Part shown: positions 39,892 to 48,445 of the stretch, piece by piece | How positions within the stretch are numbered: the first letter of the stretch is position 1 | How the letters are laid out: the number at the start of each line of letters is the position of its first letter | Assembly: GCF_016811105.1 (NCBI RefSeq) | Contig: NZ_JAFBGM010000001.1 | Location: forward strand, 806,001-870,000 | Direction of reading: 5' to 3' | Source of the DNA: Aurantibacter crassamenti | GTDB taxonomy: Bacteria; Bacteroidota; Bacteroidia; Flavobacteriales; Flavobacteriaceae | DNA: 64,000 nucleotides | Notes under the pieces: generated by a model | What the model was told of the DNA's origin: nothing | Database searches by the model: none | What the model saw: only the letters and a program-made list of their open reading frames with translations | Program-made: the position numbers and the translations under genes

Positions 39892-40314
39892 ATGGATACC
39901 CAATCTACTTCCGCTTCACAAGAAGAATCACAAGGAATAGATGTTTCTTTTCCAAAAAAGGAAAAACTGAAAAGTCGGAAAATAATTGACCGTCTTTTCA
40001 TTGAGGGTCGGTCTATTAGGGTAAGAAATGTTAAGCTCATTTATTTACAATCTGAGGTAACGGAAAAAGTACCTTATCAAGTAGGTGTTACTGTACCGAA
40101 AAAAAGCTTTAAAAGCGCAGTAAAACGCAATCGTATTAAAAGATTGCTTCGTGAAAGCTATCGTCTTAACAAACCTCAACTTTTTAACAATAGTAAAGGC
40201 AACTTTGCGTTTCTATTTTTATACCTTGGAAAAGAAATGCCTGATTATCAATCCGTAGATCAGAATATTCAAGCGATACTCAAAAAATTTATTAAGGAAA
40301 CAAAGGATGAATAA
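39892..40314 (+). CDS. rnpA: Ribonuclease P protein component
   Basis: 140-aa basic protein that helps the RNase P RNA process tRNA 5' ends. The core matches the family, with the RNR-type motif KSAVKRNRIKRLLRESYR and a preceding VGVTVPKKSFK. An N-terminal extension of about 20 acidic and Ser/Thr-rich residues precedes KKEKLKSRK. It is not next to rpmH, unlike many genomes. Its 3' end overlaps the following S41 protease by 8 bp. Confidence 0.95.
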   Translation: MDTQSTSASQEESQGIDVSFPKKEKLKSRKIIDRLFIEGRSIRVRNVKLIYLQSEVTEKVPYQVGVTVPKKSFKSAVKRNRIKRLLRESYRLNKPQLFNNSKGNFAFLFLYLGKEMPDYQSVDQNIQAILKKFIKETKDE

Positions 40315-41935
40315 ACTAGCAAGAAAAAGTGTTTTTATTCCGCTATTGGCGATTACATTTTTTGTGGTTGGCAGTGGTTTTATAAAAAGTGATTTTTTTG
40401 AAATTGCAAAGCAAATAGAAATTTTCACTACCCTATTCAAAGAGCTAAACATGAATTATGTTGATGAAACCAACCCTGGCGAGTTGATGGATACAGCAAT
40501 AAAAAACATGTTAAATGAGCTAGATCCTTATACCAAGTTTTTAAATGAACAAGACGTTGAATCTTATAGAATAAATAATGCTGGAGAATATTCAGGCATT
40601 GGGGCATTGGTTCGATCATATGATGATCGATTATTAATAATTGAGCCCTACAAAGATTCGCCTGCTGACAAGGCGGGTCTAAAAGCAGGTGATGTAGTGA
40701 CTAAAATAGGTAATATTGTTGTTTCTGACTTTGATGACAACGCTAGTGAATTATTAAAGGGCGCAAACAATACTTCGGTTGATGTAACCTATGAACGACA
40801 AGGAAAAACGCAAACTACAACAGTTACAAGAGCGGCAATTGAAATTGATGCTGTGCCATACTACAAAATGGCCGATGATAAAACCGGTTACATTGTTTTA
40901 GCAAAATTTAATTCAAAAGCTTCTTCACAAACAAAAGCAGCGCTACTTGATTTAAAAGGACAGGGTGCAGAGCGAATAATTTTAGATTTGAGAGGAAACC
41001 CAGGTGGGTTATTAACCGAAGCAATAAACGTCACCAATTTATTTGTTCCAAAAGGGGAATTAATAGTTACTACCAAATCAAAAGTCAAGAAATTCAATCA
41101 GCAATACAAAACTAAAAACAAGCCTACAGATACAGAAATTCCGGTTGTAGTACTCATTGATGGTAGCAGTGCATCAGCAAGTGAAATTGTATCAGGAAGT
41201 TTGCAAGATTTAGACCGCGCAGTGGTTTTAGGAGCGCGAAGTTTTGGAAAAGGTCTTGTGCAAAGGCCTATGAAATTAACGTATGGCACACAGCTTAAGG
41301 TTACTATTTCTCGCTATTTTACTCCTTCCGGCAGGTGCATTCAATCATTAGATTATTGGAATCGCGATGAAGAGGGTCACGCAACAAAGAATACAAAATT
41401 TAAGAATTTTAAAACTAGAAACGGCCGAAGTGTACAAGATGGCGGTGGTGTTTTACCTGATCTAGAAATTGCTGCGGTAAAGGCGAATGATATGACCAAA
41501 GCTTTAATGAACAACCTAGTGATTTTCGATTATGCTACAGATTTCTATTATAAAAATCAATTTCAAAATGTAGCTGATTTTAAATTTTCCGATGCTGATT
41601 ATAACAACTTTAAAAGCTTTGTTAATACCAGTAACTTCTCTTTTGAAACAGACACAGAAAAATCTTTAAAAGAAGCATTAACCGATGATGAAGCAATTTT
41701 TGGAAATGCTTTAAAAGATGACTACAGTAAATTACTTTCACAAATTCAACAAGGAAAAATAACTGCCCTTGGCTTACATCAAAAGGAGATTCAAAAAAAG
41801 CTTGAAGATGAAATTGTGAGACGCTATTTTTACCGAGATGGCCTTTATGATTACTATCTTAAAAATGACCAGGCAATTTTAGTAGCTACTACACTTTTAG
41901 CAGATTCAGCTAAATATAAAGGTATTTTAAAATAA
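40307..41935 (+). CDS. C-terminal processing protease (S41, CtpA/Prc-like)
   Basis: 542-aa exported serine protease. An N-terminal hydrophobic anchor (about 8-25) is followed by a PDZ domain (about 95-175, EYSGIGALVRSYDDRLLI to ADKAGLKAGDVVTKIG) and the S41 core with the Ser-Lys dyad: Ser in GSSASASEIVSG and Lys in GARSFGKGLVQ. A helical C-terminal region of about 150 residues remains. CTPs cut C-terminal tails of periplasmic proteins. The start overlaps rnpA by 8 bp. Confidence 0.93.
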   Translation: MNKLARKSVFIPLLAITFFVVGSGFIKSDFFEIAKQIEIFTTLFKELNMNYVDETNPGELMDTAIKNMLNELDPYTKFLNEQDVESYRINNAGEYSGIGALVRSYDDRLLIIEPYKDSPADKAGLKAGDVVTKIGNIVVSDFDDNASELLKGANNTSVDVTYERQGKTQTTTVTRAAIEIDAVPYYKMADDKTGYIVLAKFNSKASSQTKAALLDLKGQGAERIILDLRGNPGGLLTEAINVTNLFVPKGELIVTTKSKVKKFNQQYKTKNKPTDTEIPVVVLIDGSSASASEIVSGSLQDLDRAVVLGARSFGKGLVQRPMKLTYGTQLKVTISRYFTPSGRCIQSLDYWNRDEEGHATKNTKFKNFKTRNGRSVQDGGGVLPDLEIAAVKANDMTKALMNNLVIFDYATDFYYKNQFQNVADFKFSDADYNNFKSFVNTSNFSFETDTEKSLKEALTDDEAIFGNALKDDYSKLLSQIQQGKITALGLHQKEIQKKLEDEIVRRYFYRDGLYDYYLKNDQAILVATTLLADSAKYKGILK

Positions 41936-42249
41936 TTGGGGCTTAGATTACAGTGCCCGCCTATAGTCGTACAAATATTGCCTCTTGGAAAAACATGTTA
42001 GAAAACAAAATCGACCCTTGGCTTAAGGGGTGTTGTATTTTTTTGTGTCATTAGTATTCCTTGTAAAGACAACAAATAATCTTGGTGTTTTCTACTAAGA
42101 GTGTCACCATTTAAAATTAGTTGAAGAACTGGTTGTTAGAGACATATTACCCACAAATCAAATGATTAAATATTTCCCAATTACCTAATATTTAACATCT
42201 TTAAAATTATATATATGTTTTTTTGATAAAACACTTTCATCTAAAAGAC
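41936..42249. other. Intergenic stretch without a gene
   Basis: 314 bases between two S41-type protease genes. I see no ORF of credible composition, no strong terminator and no RNA fold; a short imperfect inverted repeat around CCCTTGGCTTAAGGGG is the only structure noticed. It probably holds the promoter of the next gene. Confidence 0.5.
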
Positions 42250-43902
42250 ATGAAAAAATTTCTACTTTTTTTAGTATTTACAATTATTTTCTCTCATTCC
42301 ATTTTTGCTCAAAAACAGCTTTCTGAAACTGAAAAACTTGCTACGACGTCTAAAATTTGGGGTTTTTTAAAATACTACCATCCTCAGGTAGCGAATGGAG
42401 GTTATGATTGGGACAAACAATTATTTATAATACTACCAAAAGTAAAATCAGCGACAAATACTGACGAACTATCACAAGTGTTTTTAAATTGGATTGATGG
42501 TTTGGGCGAAGTAAAAAAGTGTAAGAAATGTGACCAAAAAAACGCTGATAAATATTTTGACAAGAACTTTGATTTAAGCTGGATGAATAATCAATTATTC
42601 ACATCTGAGCTTTCTAAGAAACTTAAATATATAGAGGGTAACAGGCATCAAGGAAAAAAAAAGTATGTAGCGTATTATAGCAATAAACTCAAAATTGCAG
42701 ATTTTACCAATGAGATTGATTATAAAGATTTTGATTGGGAAGATGAAAATTTAAGGTTACTCTCCTTATTCCGCTATTGGAACATGGTTGAATATTTTTT
42801 TCCGTATAAATATCAAACAGATGCAAATTGGGATACTGTTTTACATAAAATGATTCCGAAGTTCTTATACCCAAAATCAGAAACGGATTTTCATCTTAGC
42901 ATGGTTGAATTAGCTGCTAATATCAATGACGGCCATGTTAGACTTAATACAAATAAAACATATTTACATTTTGGTCATTATTATCTTCCTGTAAAATTCA
43001 AACTAATAAATAACAAAGCTGTAGTTACAGGCATATTTAATGATTCATTGGCTAAATTAAACGACTTAAAAATTGGTGATATAATAACAAAAGCAGATAA
43101 CAAAACCATTAAAACAATTTTTCAAGAGGAAGAAAACTATATAATGGCTTCAAATAATTCTAGAAAAAAATTAAATGCCAGTTACTATATTCTAAACGGC
43201 CCAACTGATTCTTTTAGTATTGAGGTTGTCAGAGATGGTAAAATTGTGACGAAATCCGTAAAAAGATATTTGTACAAAGACTTCAATTACAAAGCAAAAG
43301 TGGAATCAGAAAAGTATAAAGTACTAGAAGGAAATATTGGTTATGTCGATATTGGAAAAGTTGAGCTTAAAGAAGTTTCTAAAGTAATGGAAGCTTTAAA
43401 AAATACTACAGCTATAATTTTTGATATTAGAAAAACAACATCATTCACACCTTATTATATTGCAAAGTATATTACCTCCCAAAAAAGAGCTTTTTATAAA
43501 GCATTAGAAATGGATTTAAATTATCCGGGAAGATATAATTGGACTGAGGCACTTCCAATCGGTGATAATAAATTAAAATATACCGGAAAAGTGATTTTAC
43601 TAGTAGATGAAAATTGTCAAAGTCAAAAAGAATTTACGGCGATGTGTCTACAAGTTGGTGATGATGTTACTACAATCGGTCGTCAAACTTCAGGCGCAGA
43701 TGGCAATGTGTCAATTTTCAACATGGTGGGAGGGTACAAGACACAATTCAGTGGAGTAGGAATATTTTACCCTGATGGTACAGAAACGCAACGAAAAGGA
43801 GTTAAAATTGATATTGAAGTGAAACCAACAATAGACGGTGTCATTGCAGGAAAAGATGAAATACTAGAAAAGGCTATTCAATTTATTAATGAACAAATGT
43901 AA
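42250..43902 (+). CDS. Secreted S41-peptidase-like protein with PDZ domain
   Basis: 550 aa from ATG 42250, chosen because it starts a signal peptide (MKKFLLFLVF..., cleavage near SIFAQ) while an upstream in-frame ATG does not. A helical N-terminal region with FWGFLKYYHP-like aromatics is followed by an S41 N-terminal segment (FRYWNMVEYFFPYK), a PDZ-like stretch (about 265-330) and a tail-protease core. The presumed nucleophile Ser sits in ENCQSQKEFTAM rather than the usual SASASEI, and no clear catalytic Lys follows, where the loop reads GRQTSGADG. It belongs to a common Bacteroidota S41 subgroup whose activity is uncertain. It stands alone. Confidence 0.78.
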   Translation: MKKFLLFLVFTIIFSHSIFAQKQLSETEKLATTSKIWGFLKYYHPQVANGGYDWDKQLFIILPKVKSATNTDELSQVFLNWIDGLGEVKKCKKCDQKNADKYFDKNFDLSWMNNQLFTSELSKKLKYIEGNRHQGKKKYVAYYSNKLKIADFTNEIDYKDFDWEDENLRLLSLFRYWNMVEYFFPYKYQTDANWDTVLHKMIPKFLYPKSETDFHLSMVELAANINDGHVRLNTNKTYLHFGHYYLPVKFKLINNKAVVTGIFNDSLAKLNDLKIGDIITKADNKTIKTIFQEEENYIMASNNSRKKLNASYYILNGPTDSFSIEVVRDGKIVTKSVKRYLYKDFNYKAKVESEKYKVLEGNIGYVDIGKVELKEVSKVMEALKNTTAIIFDIRKTTSFTPYYIAKYITSQKRAFYKALEMDLNYPGRYNWTEALPIGDNKLKYTGKVILLVDENCQSQKEFTAMCLQVGDDVTTIGRQTSGADGNVSIFNMVGGYKTQFSGVGIFYPDGTETQRKGVKIDIEVKPTIDGVIAGKDEILEKAIQFINEQM

Positions 43903-43988
43903 GCTGTTATTCAACCAATTTTCACCTTCCAATTACTTAGGCAGAAACAAAAAATCCGTAACTTCCTGATTCAATATATTTGAATTCA

Positions 43989-44873
43989 ATGGCGGAAATT
44001 CTGGGTCAAAAAGCAAAATTATTATTGGATACAAAATCCGTGCTGGGCGAAGGGCCTGTCTGGGATTTTCAAAAACTATTACTCTATTGGGTAGATATTG
44101 AAGGGTACAAACTGCATCAATACAATCCATCCACAGAAAAAATAAACCATTGGGTATTTAAAGAAATGATAGGCGCTGCAGTTCCGAAGAAAAACGGACA
44201 GTTATTATTAGCTATGGAAAAAGGTTTGGCTTCTTTTGACCCTGGATCCAAAGAATTAACAAAACATGGCGTATTAGAAAATTCAAATCCAAACATTCGT
44301 TTTAACGATGGAAAAGTTGGACCGAAAGGTAATTTTTGGGTAGGCACTATGGATAAAAACTGTGCGCCTAACGCTGGCAATTTTTATCACATTTCGCAAA
44401 ATTTTGAAGTAACAAAAAAGATTCCGAATACCTCAGTGTCCAATGGCTTGGCATGGTCATCTGATAATAAAACTTTGTACTATATTGACAGTCCTTCTTT
44501 TAAGTTTCAAACATTTGATTTCAATATAGAAAACAATACGATTACAAATGAAAAAACTGTCATAAACGTTCCAGAAGAATTCGGAAGTCCTGATGGTATG
44601 AGTATTGATGAAGAAGGCATGCTTTGGGTAGCGCATTGGGGCGGTAATTGTATTCGCAGATGGAATCCGAAGACTGGTGAAATACTTTTAAAAATTGATG
44701 TTGACGCTCCTCATGTAACTTCCTGTTGTTTTGGTGGCCCAGATCTAAAAACCTTATATATTACTACGGCAAGAAGCGGTCTCAGTGAAAGCCAATTGAA
44801 AAAATTTCCGCTCAGCGGAGGATTATTTACATACCAAACAAAAGTTAAAGGCACACCAATAAATTACTTTTAA
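43989..44873 (+). CDS. SMP-30/gluconolactonase/LRE family lactonase
   Basis: 294-aa cytoplasmic six-blade propeller. Typical segments are LGEGPVWDFQ near the start with the metal-ligand Glu, WVDIEGYKLHQYNP, RFNDGKVGPKGNFWVGTMD, SNGLAWSSDNKTLYYID with the ligand Asn, and SPDGMSIDEEGMLWVAHWGG. These enzymes open sugar-acid lactones. The ATG at 43989 is preferred over a TTG three codons earlier. The stop shares a base with the start of an SDR dehydrogenase, the arrangement of non-phosphorylating sugar oxidation (sugar to lactone to acid), for example rhamnose or fucose type; the sugar is not shown. Confidence 0.9.
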   Translation: MAEILGQKAKLLLDTKSVLGEGPVWDFQKLLLYWVDIEGYKLHQYNPSTEKINHWVFKEMIGAAVPKKNGQLLLAMEKGLASFDPGSKELTKHGVLENSNPNIRFNDGKVGPKGNFWVGTMDKNCAPNAGNFYHISQNFEVTKKIPNTSVSNGLAWSSDNKTLYYIDSPSFKFQTFDFNIENNTITNEKTVINVPEEFGSPDGMSIDEEGMLWVAHWGGNCIRRWNPKTGEILLKIDVDAPHVTSCCFGGPDLKTLYITTARSGLSESQLKKFPLSGGLFTYQTKVKGTPINYF

Positions 44874-45652
44874 TGCAATACTCAGGAATAAAAAATAAAG
44901 TAGCTATTATCACGGGCGCAGGTGAAGGTATTGGCTACGCAATAGTTGAATTGCTGCTTAAAGCCGGTGCAAACGTAGTTTTAAACGATGTTGATGAAGA
45001 AAAATCAAAAAGAGCCGCCACTAAACTAGATGTTTTATATGACGGAAGTTGCCTTTCTTTTCATGGTGATTCTGGTGATATAACCACTATAAACAATTTG
45101 GTCGCTTTTACAATTGAACAATTCGGAAAGGTTGATTTTGTAATTCCCAACGCGGCCATTACTATTTTTGGTAGCTTTTTAGAAACTAGTACCGAAGGTT
45201 TTCAAAAAACACTGCAACTCAATCTACACGGAGCTTATTTTTTAGTACAACGAGCAGCCAAAGAAATGATAAAACAAAAATCTGGAGGTAAAGTTGTTCT
45301 AATATCTTCTCAAGTCGGTATTAGAGCATATAAAAATTTAACCGCTTATGCGATGACCAAAGCTGCGCTACGTATGATGGCTGTTAACTTGGCTTATGAA
45401 TTAGGCGAGCATTCTATTAATTTAAATGTGGTAGCACCAGGTGCAACCCTAACCGAACGTACCGCTGATGAGCAACCAGATTATTCTGGTATGTGGGGAC
45501 AATTAAATCCTAACGGAAGAGTGGGCACACCAGAAGACATAGCAAAAACTTGCTTATTCTTGCTTTCAGATGATGCGTCACATATAAACGGACAGACAAT
45601 TCCTGTTGATGGCGGGTGGACAACTGCAGGTAAATACCCTGAAGACTTATAA
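44873..45652 (+). CDS. SDR family oxidoreductase (probable sugar dehydrogenase)
   Basis: 259-aa NAD(P)-dependent short-chain dehydrogenase. The cofactor motif is TGAGEGIGYA (residues 14-23), followed by NAA in VIPNAAITIFG, the catalytic Ser in VVLISSQVG and the YxxxK in YAMTKAA. The C-terminal INGQTIPVDGGWTTAG is typical of the classical subfamily. D38-like acidic residues after strand two (NDVDEEK) suggest NAD preference. It starts on the last base of the lactonase gene, so a sugar-dehydrogenase role is likely. Confidence 0.9.
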   Translation: MQYSGIKNKVAIITGAGEGIGYAIVELLLKAGANVVLNDVDEEKSKRAATKLDVLYDGSCLSFHGDSGDITTINNLVAFTIEQFGKVDFVIPNAAITIFGSFLETSTEGFQKTLQLNLHGAYFLVQRAAKEMIKQKSGGKVVLISSQVGIRAYKNLTAYAMTKAALRMMAVNLAYELGEHSINLNVVAPGATLTERTADEQPDYSGMWGQLNPNGRVGTPEDIAKTCLFLLSDDASHINGQTIPVDGGWTTAGKYPEDL

Positions 45653-45714
45653 ATTAGATTAACTATCCATTAAAACATGACCGAAGGTTATTTTGTGAAA
45701 ATGTATCAAGATTG

Positions 45715-46575
45715 TTAATACGTACATGCAGAATTATCCGCTTTCACAAAATACTTTTCATAGTTTTTCGCTTTCGGATCCATACAACCTTTGAGGTCTT
45801 TAATTTTGATATTCTTAAAGTCAATTGGTTGCGACTCACTCTGTAAAGCAATAAAGCCTTCTGATAACAACTTACCATCAATTTTAATTTCTGGGTCATA
45901 TCGATTTGCAACCCCACCTCCTATTTGTGGTTTTGTATAACGTAAAACCTCATTGCCATTGATGATATGCTTCACTAAAGAATCACCATACACAATCAAT
46001 TCTGCTTTAACCCATTGATCACCAAAATAAGTTTTAGAACTAGATGGTACACAGTGCCTCTCGTCTATTTTACCTTCATAAACAATATCGGTGCCCGGTG
46101 AACACATATTACCAGTTGGGCGCTCTACACCTTCTTCAACCCCTGCTAAAAACTGCATTTCTACAGAAATAGGCCAATCTTGTTCTTTAAGCATTGTTCT
46201 AGGGTCTTGTGAATGAAACATAAGGCCACTATTTTTGATAGTATAACTTGCCGAACCAGGGTGTAATTCACCAACAATTCTATATTCTAATGATAAATGA
46301 AAATAGGAATAAGGTTGGTCAAAATACAAATGACCATATCGATCATTAAAATCACCTTCATACTTATCATACCGTACTTTTATCATATTATCTTCAGCAC
46401 GAAAAGTATCACCATAATTATCTCCAACATCATAATGTTGAATTTTTGTGGTCCAGCCATCAAGATTTTCCCCATTAAACATAGATTTCCACCCATCTTG
46501 ATCTTGCTTTAATTCTTGCGAAAAGCCTTTTAAACTAAAAATTAGAATTATGAGTATTGTTATTTTAGAATACAT
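45715..46575 (-). CDS. Secreted DUF1080 (3-keto-disaccharide hydrolase-like) protein
   Basis: 286 aa from ATG 46575, chosen because it opens a signal peptide ending near GFSQ, while a longer in-frame start has a non-signal leader. The DUF1080 lectin-like fold is seen in WKSMFNGENLDGWTTKIQ, NSGLMFHSQDP and the late EGFIALQSESQPIDFKNIKI. DUF1080 proteins include 3-keto-glucoside hydrolases. The last 25 residues (GCMDPKAKNYEKYF..ADNSACTY) match the short Cys-bounded GC-DP-A-NY repeat frequent at ends of Bacteroidota surface proteins. The gene is divergent from GH28. Confidence 0.85.
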   Translation of the reverse strand: MYSKITILIILIFSLKGFSQELKQDQDGWKSMFNGENLDGWTTKIQHYDVGDNYGDTFRAEDNMIKVRYDKYEGDFNDRYGHLYFDQPYSYFHLSLEYRIVGELHPGSASYTIKNSGLMFHSQDPRTMLKEQDWPISVEMQFLAGVEEGVERPTGNMCSPGTDIVYEGKIDERHCVPSSSKTYFGDQWVKAELIVYGDSLVKHIINGNEVLRYTKPQIGGGVANRYDPEIKIDGKLLSEGFIALQSESQPIDFKNIKIKDLKGCMDPKAKNYEKYFVKADNSACTY

Positions 46576-46726
46576 TGTGCGTTGATTTTTAATAGAAGAA
46601 AGTTGAATAAAATAATACCCTAAGATACTATTTTGAAAAGAAATCATTTCAACCTCATCTTACACTAAAATACTTTGCCTTTCTTTCAATTTACTGTACT
46701 TTTCAATTTTTATATTAATCCATATT

Positions 46727-48253
46727 ATGAAATTCATACACTTTAGCTTTTTTATATTATTCTTTGCTTTAACCTCTAGTAATGTCTACGCAGAAATCGA
46801 TTGCTCGAAGCAAAAGGGAATTTTCTATATAACTGATTATGGCGCAATTGGTGACGGTGAAGTCTTGAACACAAAATATATTCAAAAAGCTATTGATGCT
46901 TGTGTGGCAAATGGCGGCGGAAAAGTAATCATTCCGTCAGGACTTTTTAAATCGGGTACCATTTTATTAAAAAGCAATGTAGAACTGCATTTTGAACATA
47001 ATTCTGTTTTATTGTCAAGTACTAATGTAGCAGATTTTCCTTTACAGCCTATGCCAAAATACAGATCACACAAAGATCAACTTGGTGGTTTTAATGCATT
47101 GATTTATGCAGAAGGTCAAGAAAATATTGCATTAACGGGTAACGGAACTATAAATGGGCAAGGGCCGCTACATACGCCTATGCCCAATCCATATGCTGGA
47201 GATATTGACGGAAGACCAAGAAATATACTTTTAATTTCATGCAAGAATATAAAAGTAGAAGGTTTACGTATGCTCAATGCTGCTATTTGGAATCAACATT
47301 ATTTAGATTGTGAAGACCTCTTCATTACAAACATCTATGTGTATAGCCATGGAAGTCGAAATAACGATGGAATTGATATAGACGGGTGCCGTCGTGTGGT
47401 ACTCTCAAATAGTATAATTGATTCAGATGATGATGGTATAGTCTTAAAAAGTACAGGTGCAGCTGCTTGTGAAGATATTGTTATTACAAATTGTGTAGTA
47501 AGTAGCTTTTGCAATGCAATAAAAGCAGGAACCGAAACCACAGGTGGTTTTAAAAATGTATCAATAAGCAATTGTGTAGTTAAGCCTTCATTAGAAAAAG
47601 GCAAGCCTATTTGGGATACTCCGCGAATTGGCGTTTCAGGACTTTCACTTATGATTGTTGATGGCGGAACCTTAGAAGGTTTTTCAGTAAACAATTTAAC
47701 CATTCATGGTACTGAATCTCCAATTTATATTCGATTAGGCAATAGAGCCCGACCTCACACTCCAGGTGCAGTAGTTAACAATGTTGGTGAAGTGAAAAAC
47801 ATTTCAATTAGCAATGTTGTTGCTTATGATGCTGGTACATGGGGTTCTTCTATTACCGGACTTGAAGGTTACCCTATTAAAAATATTACATTGAGTAATA
47901 TTCAATTGTTCTCAAAAGGCGGGCTTAAAATGGGAGACTTTAATACTGCTGTTGAAGAAGACGAAAAAGGCTATCCGCATGCAATAACGTATGGCAACCT
48001 GCCAAGTCATTCATTATATATTAGACATGCAGAAGGTATTTCTATTGACAATTTAAACCTAGGTACAGAAATGCCAGATGTAAGGTTTCCTATTATTGTT
48101 GATGATGTAAAAGGCTTGCAAATTAAAAACGTACAATGGCAAGGTGCTACGGGTACCAAAGCATTGGTTAAAGGAAAAGCTGTTCGTAATCATGCCATTG
48201 AAGAACCTATAGGTTGGACCGGCGGAGCATTTCTTGACTTAATTGACGAGTAA
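46727..48253 (+). CDS. Glycoside hydrolase family 28 (polygalacturonase-like)
   Basis: 508-aa right-handed beta-helix protein with signal peptide (residues 1-22). N-terminal ITDYGAIGDG and IQKAIDACVANGGGKVIIPSG are typical. The GH28 acid residues appear as RNNDGIDIDGC (Asp of NTDG type) and SDDDGIVLKS (the DD pair). The usual GHG histidine motif reads instead SSFCNAIKAGT, and an RIRLG-like cation motif is IRLGNRARP. It hydrolyses galacturonan or rhamnogalacturonan-like chains by family knowledge; the missing His segment fits the divergent Bacteroidota clade. It is divergent from the DUF1080 gene. Confidence 0.88.
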   Translation: MKFIHFSFFILFFALTSSNVYAEIDCSKQKGIFYITDYGAIGDGEVLNTKYIQKAIDACVANGGGKVIIPSGLFKSGTILLKSNVELHFEHNSVLLSSTNVADFPLQPMPKYRSHKDQLGGFNALIYAEGQENIALTGNGTINGQGPLHTPMPNPYAGDIDGRPRNILLISCKNIKVEGLRMLNAAIWNQHYLDCEDLFITNIYVYSHGSRNNDGIDIDGCRRVVLSNSIIDSDDDGIVLKSTGAAACEDIVITNCVVSSFCNAIKAGTETTGGFKNVSISNCVVKPSLEKGKPIWDTPRIGVSGLSLMIVDGGTLEGFSVNNLTIHGTESPIYIRLGNRARPHTPGAVVNNVGEVKNISISNVVAYDAGTWGSSITGLEGYPIKNITLSNIQLFSKGGLKMGDFNTAVEEDEKGYPHAITYGNLPSHSLYIRHAEGISIDNLNLGTEMPDVRFPIIVDDVKGLQIKNVQWQGATGTKALVKGKAVRNHAIEEPIGWTGGAFLDLIDE

Positions 48254-48445
48254 GTTCTTTAAATGGCCGGTTATCTTTAGCTTAAAATTTTCTTAGGACT
48301 ATTGTGAGAATTGCTTAAACCTCATTTAAATTTTTGCGGAAATACCGATTTCCATTGAGGAATAAATAGTGATAAAGGGATTTTTACATTTTTTGGATAC
48401 CCTGAATTTTTGTTTACTTTTAAGTGATAACCATCCGAAACAAAA

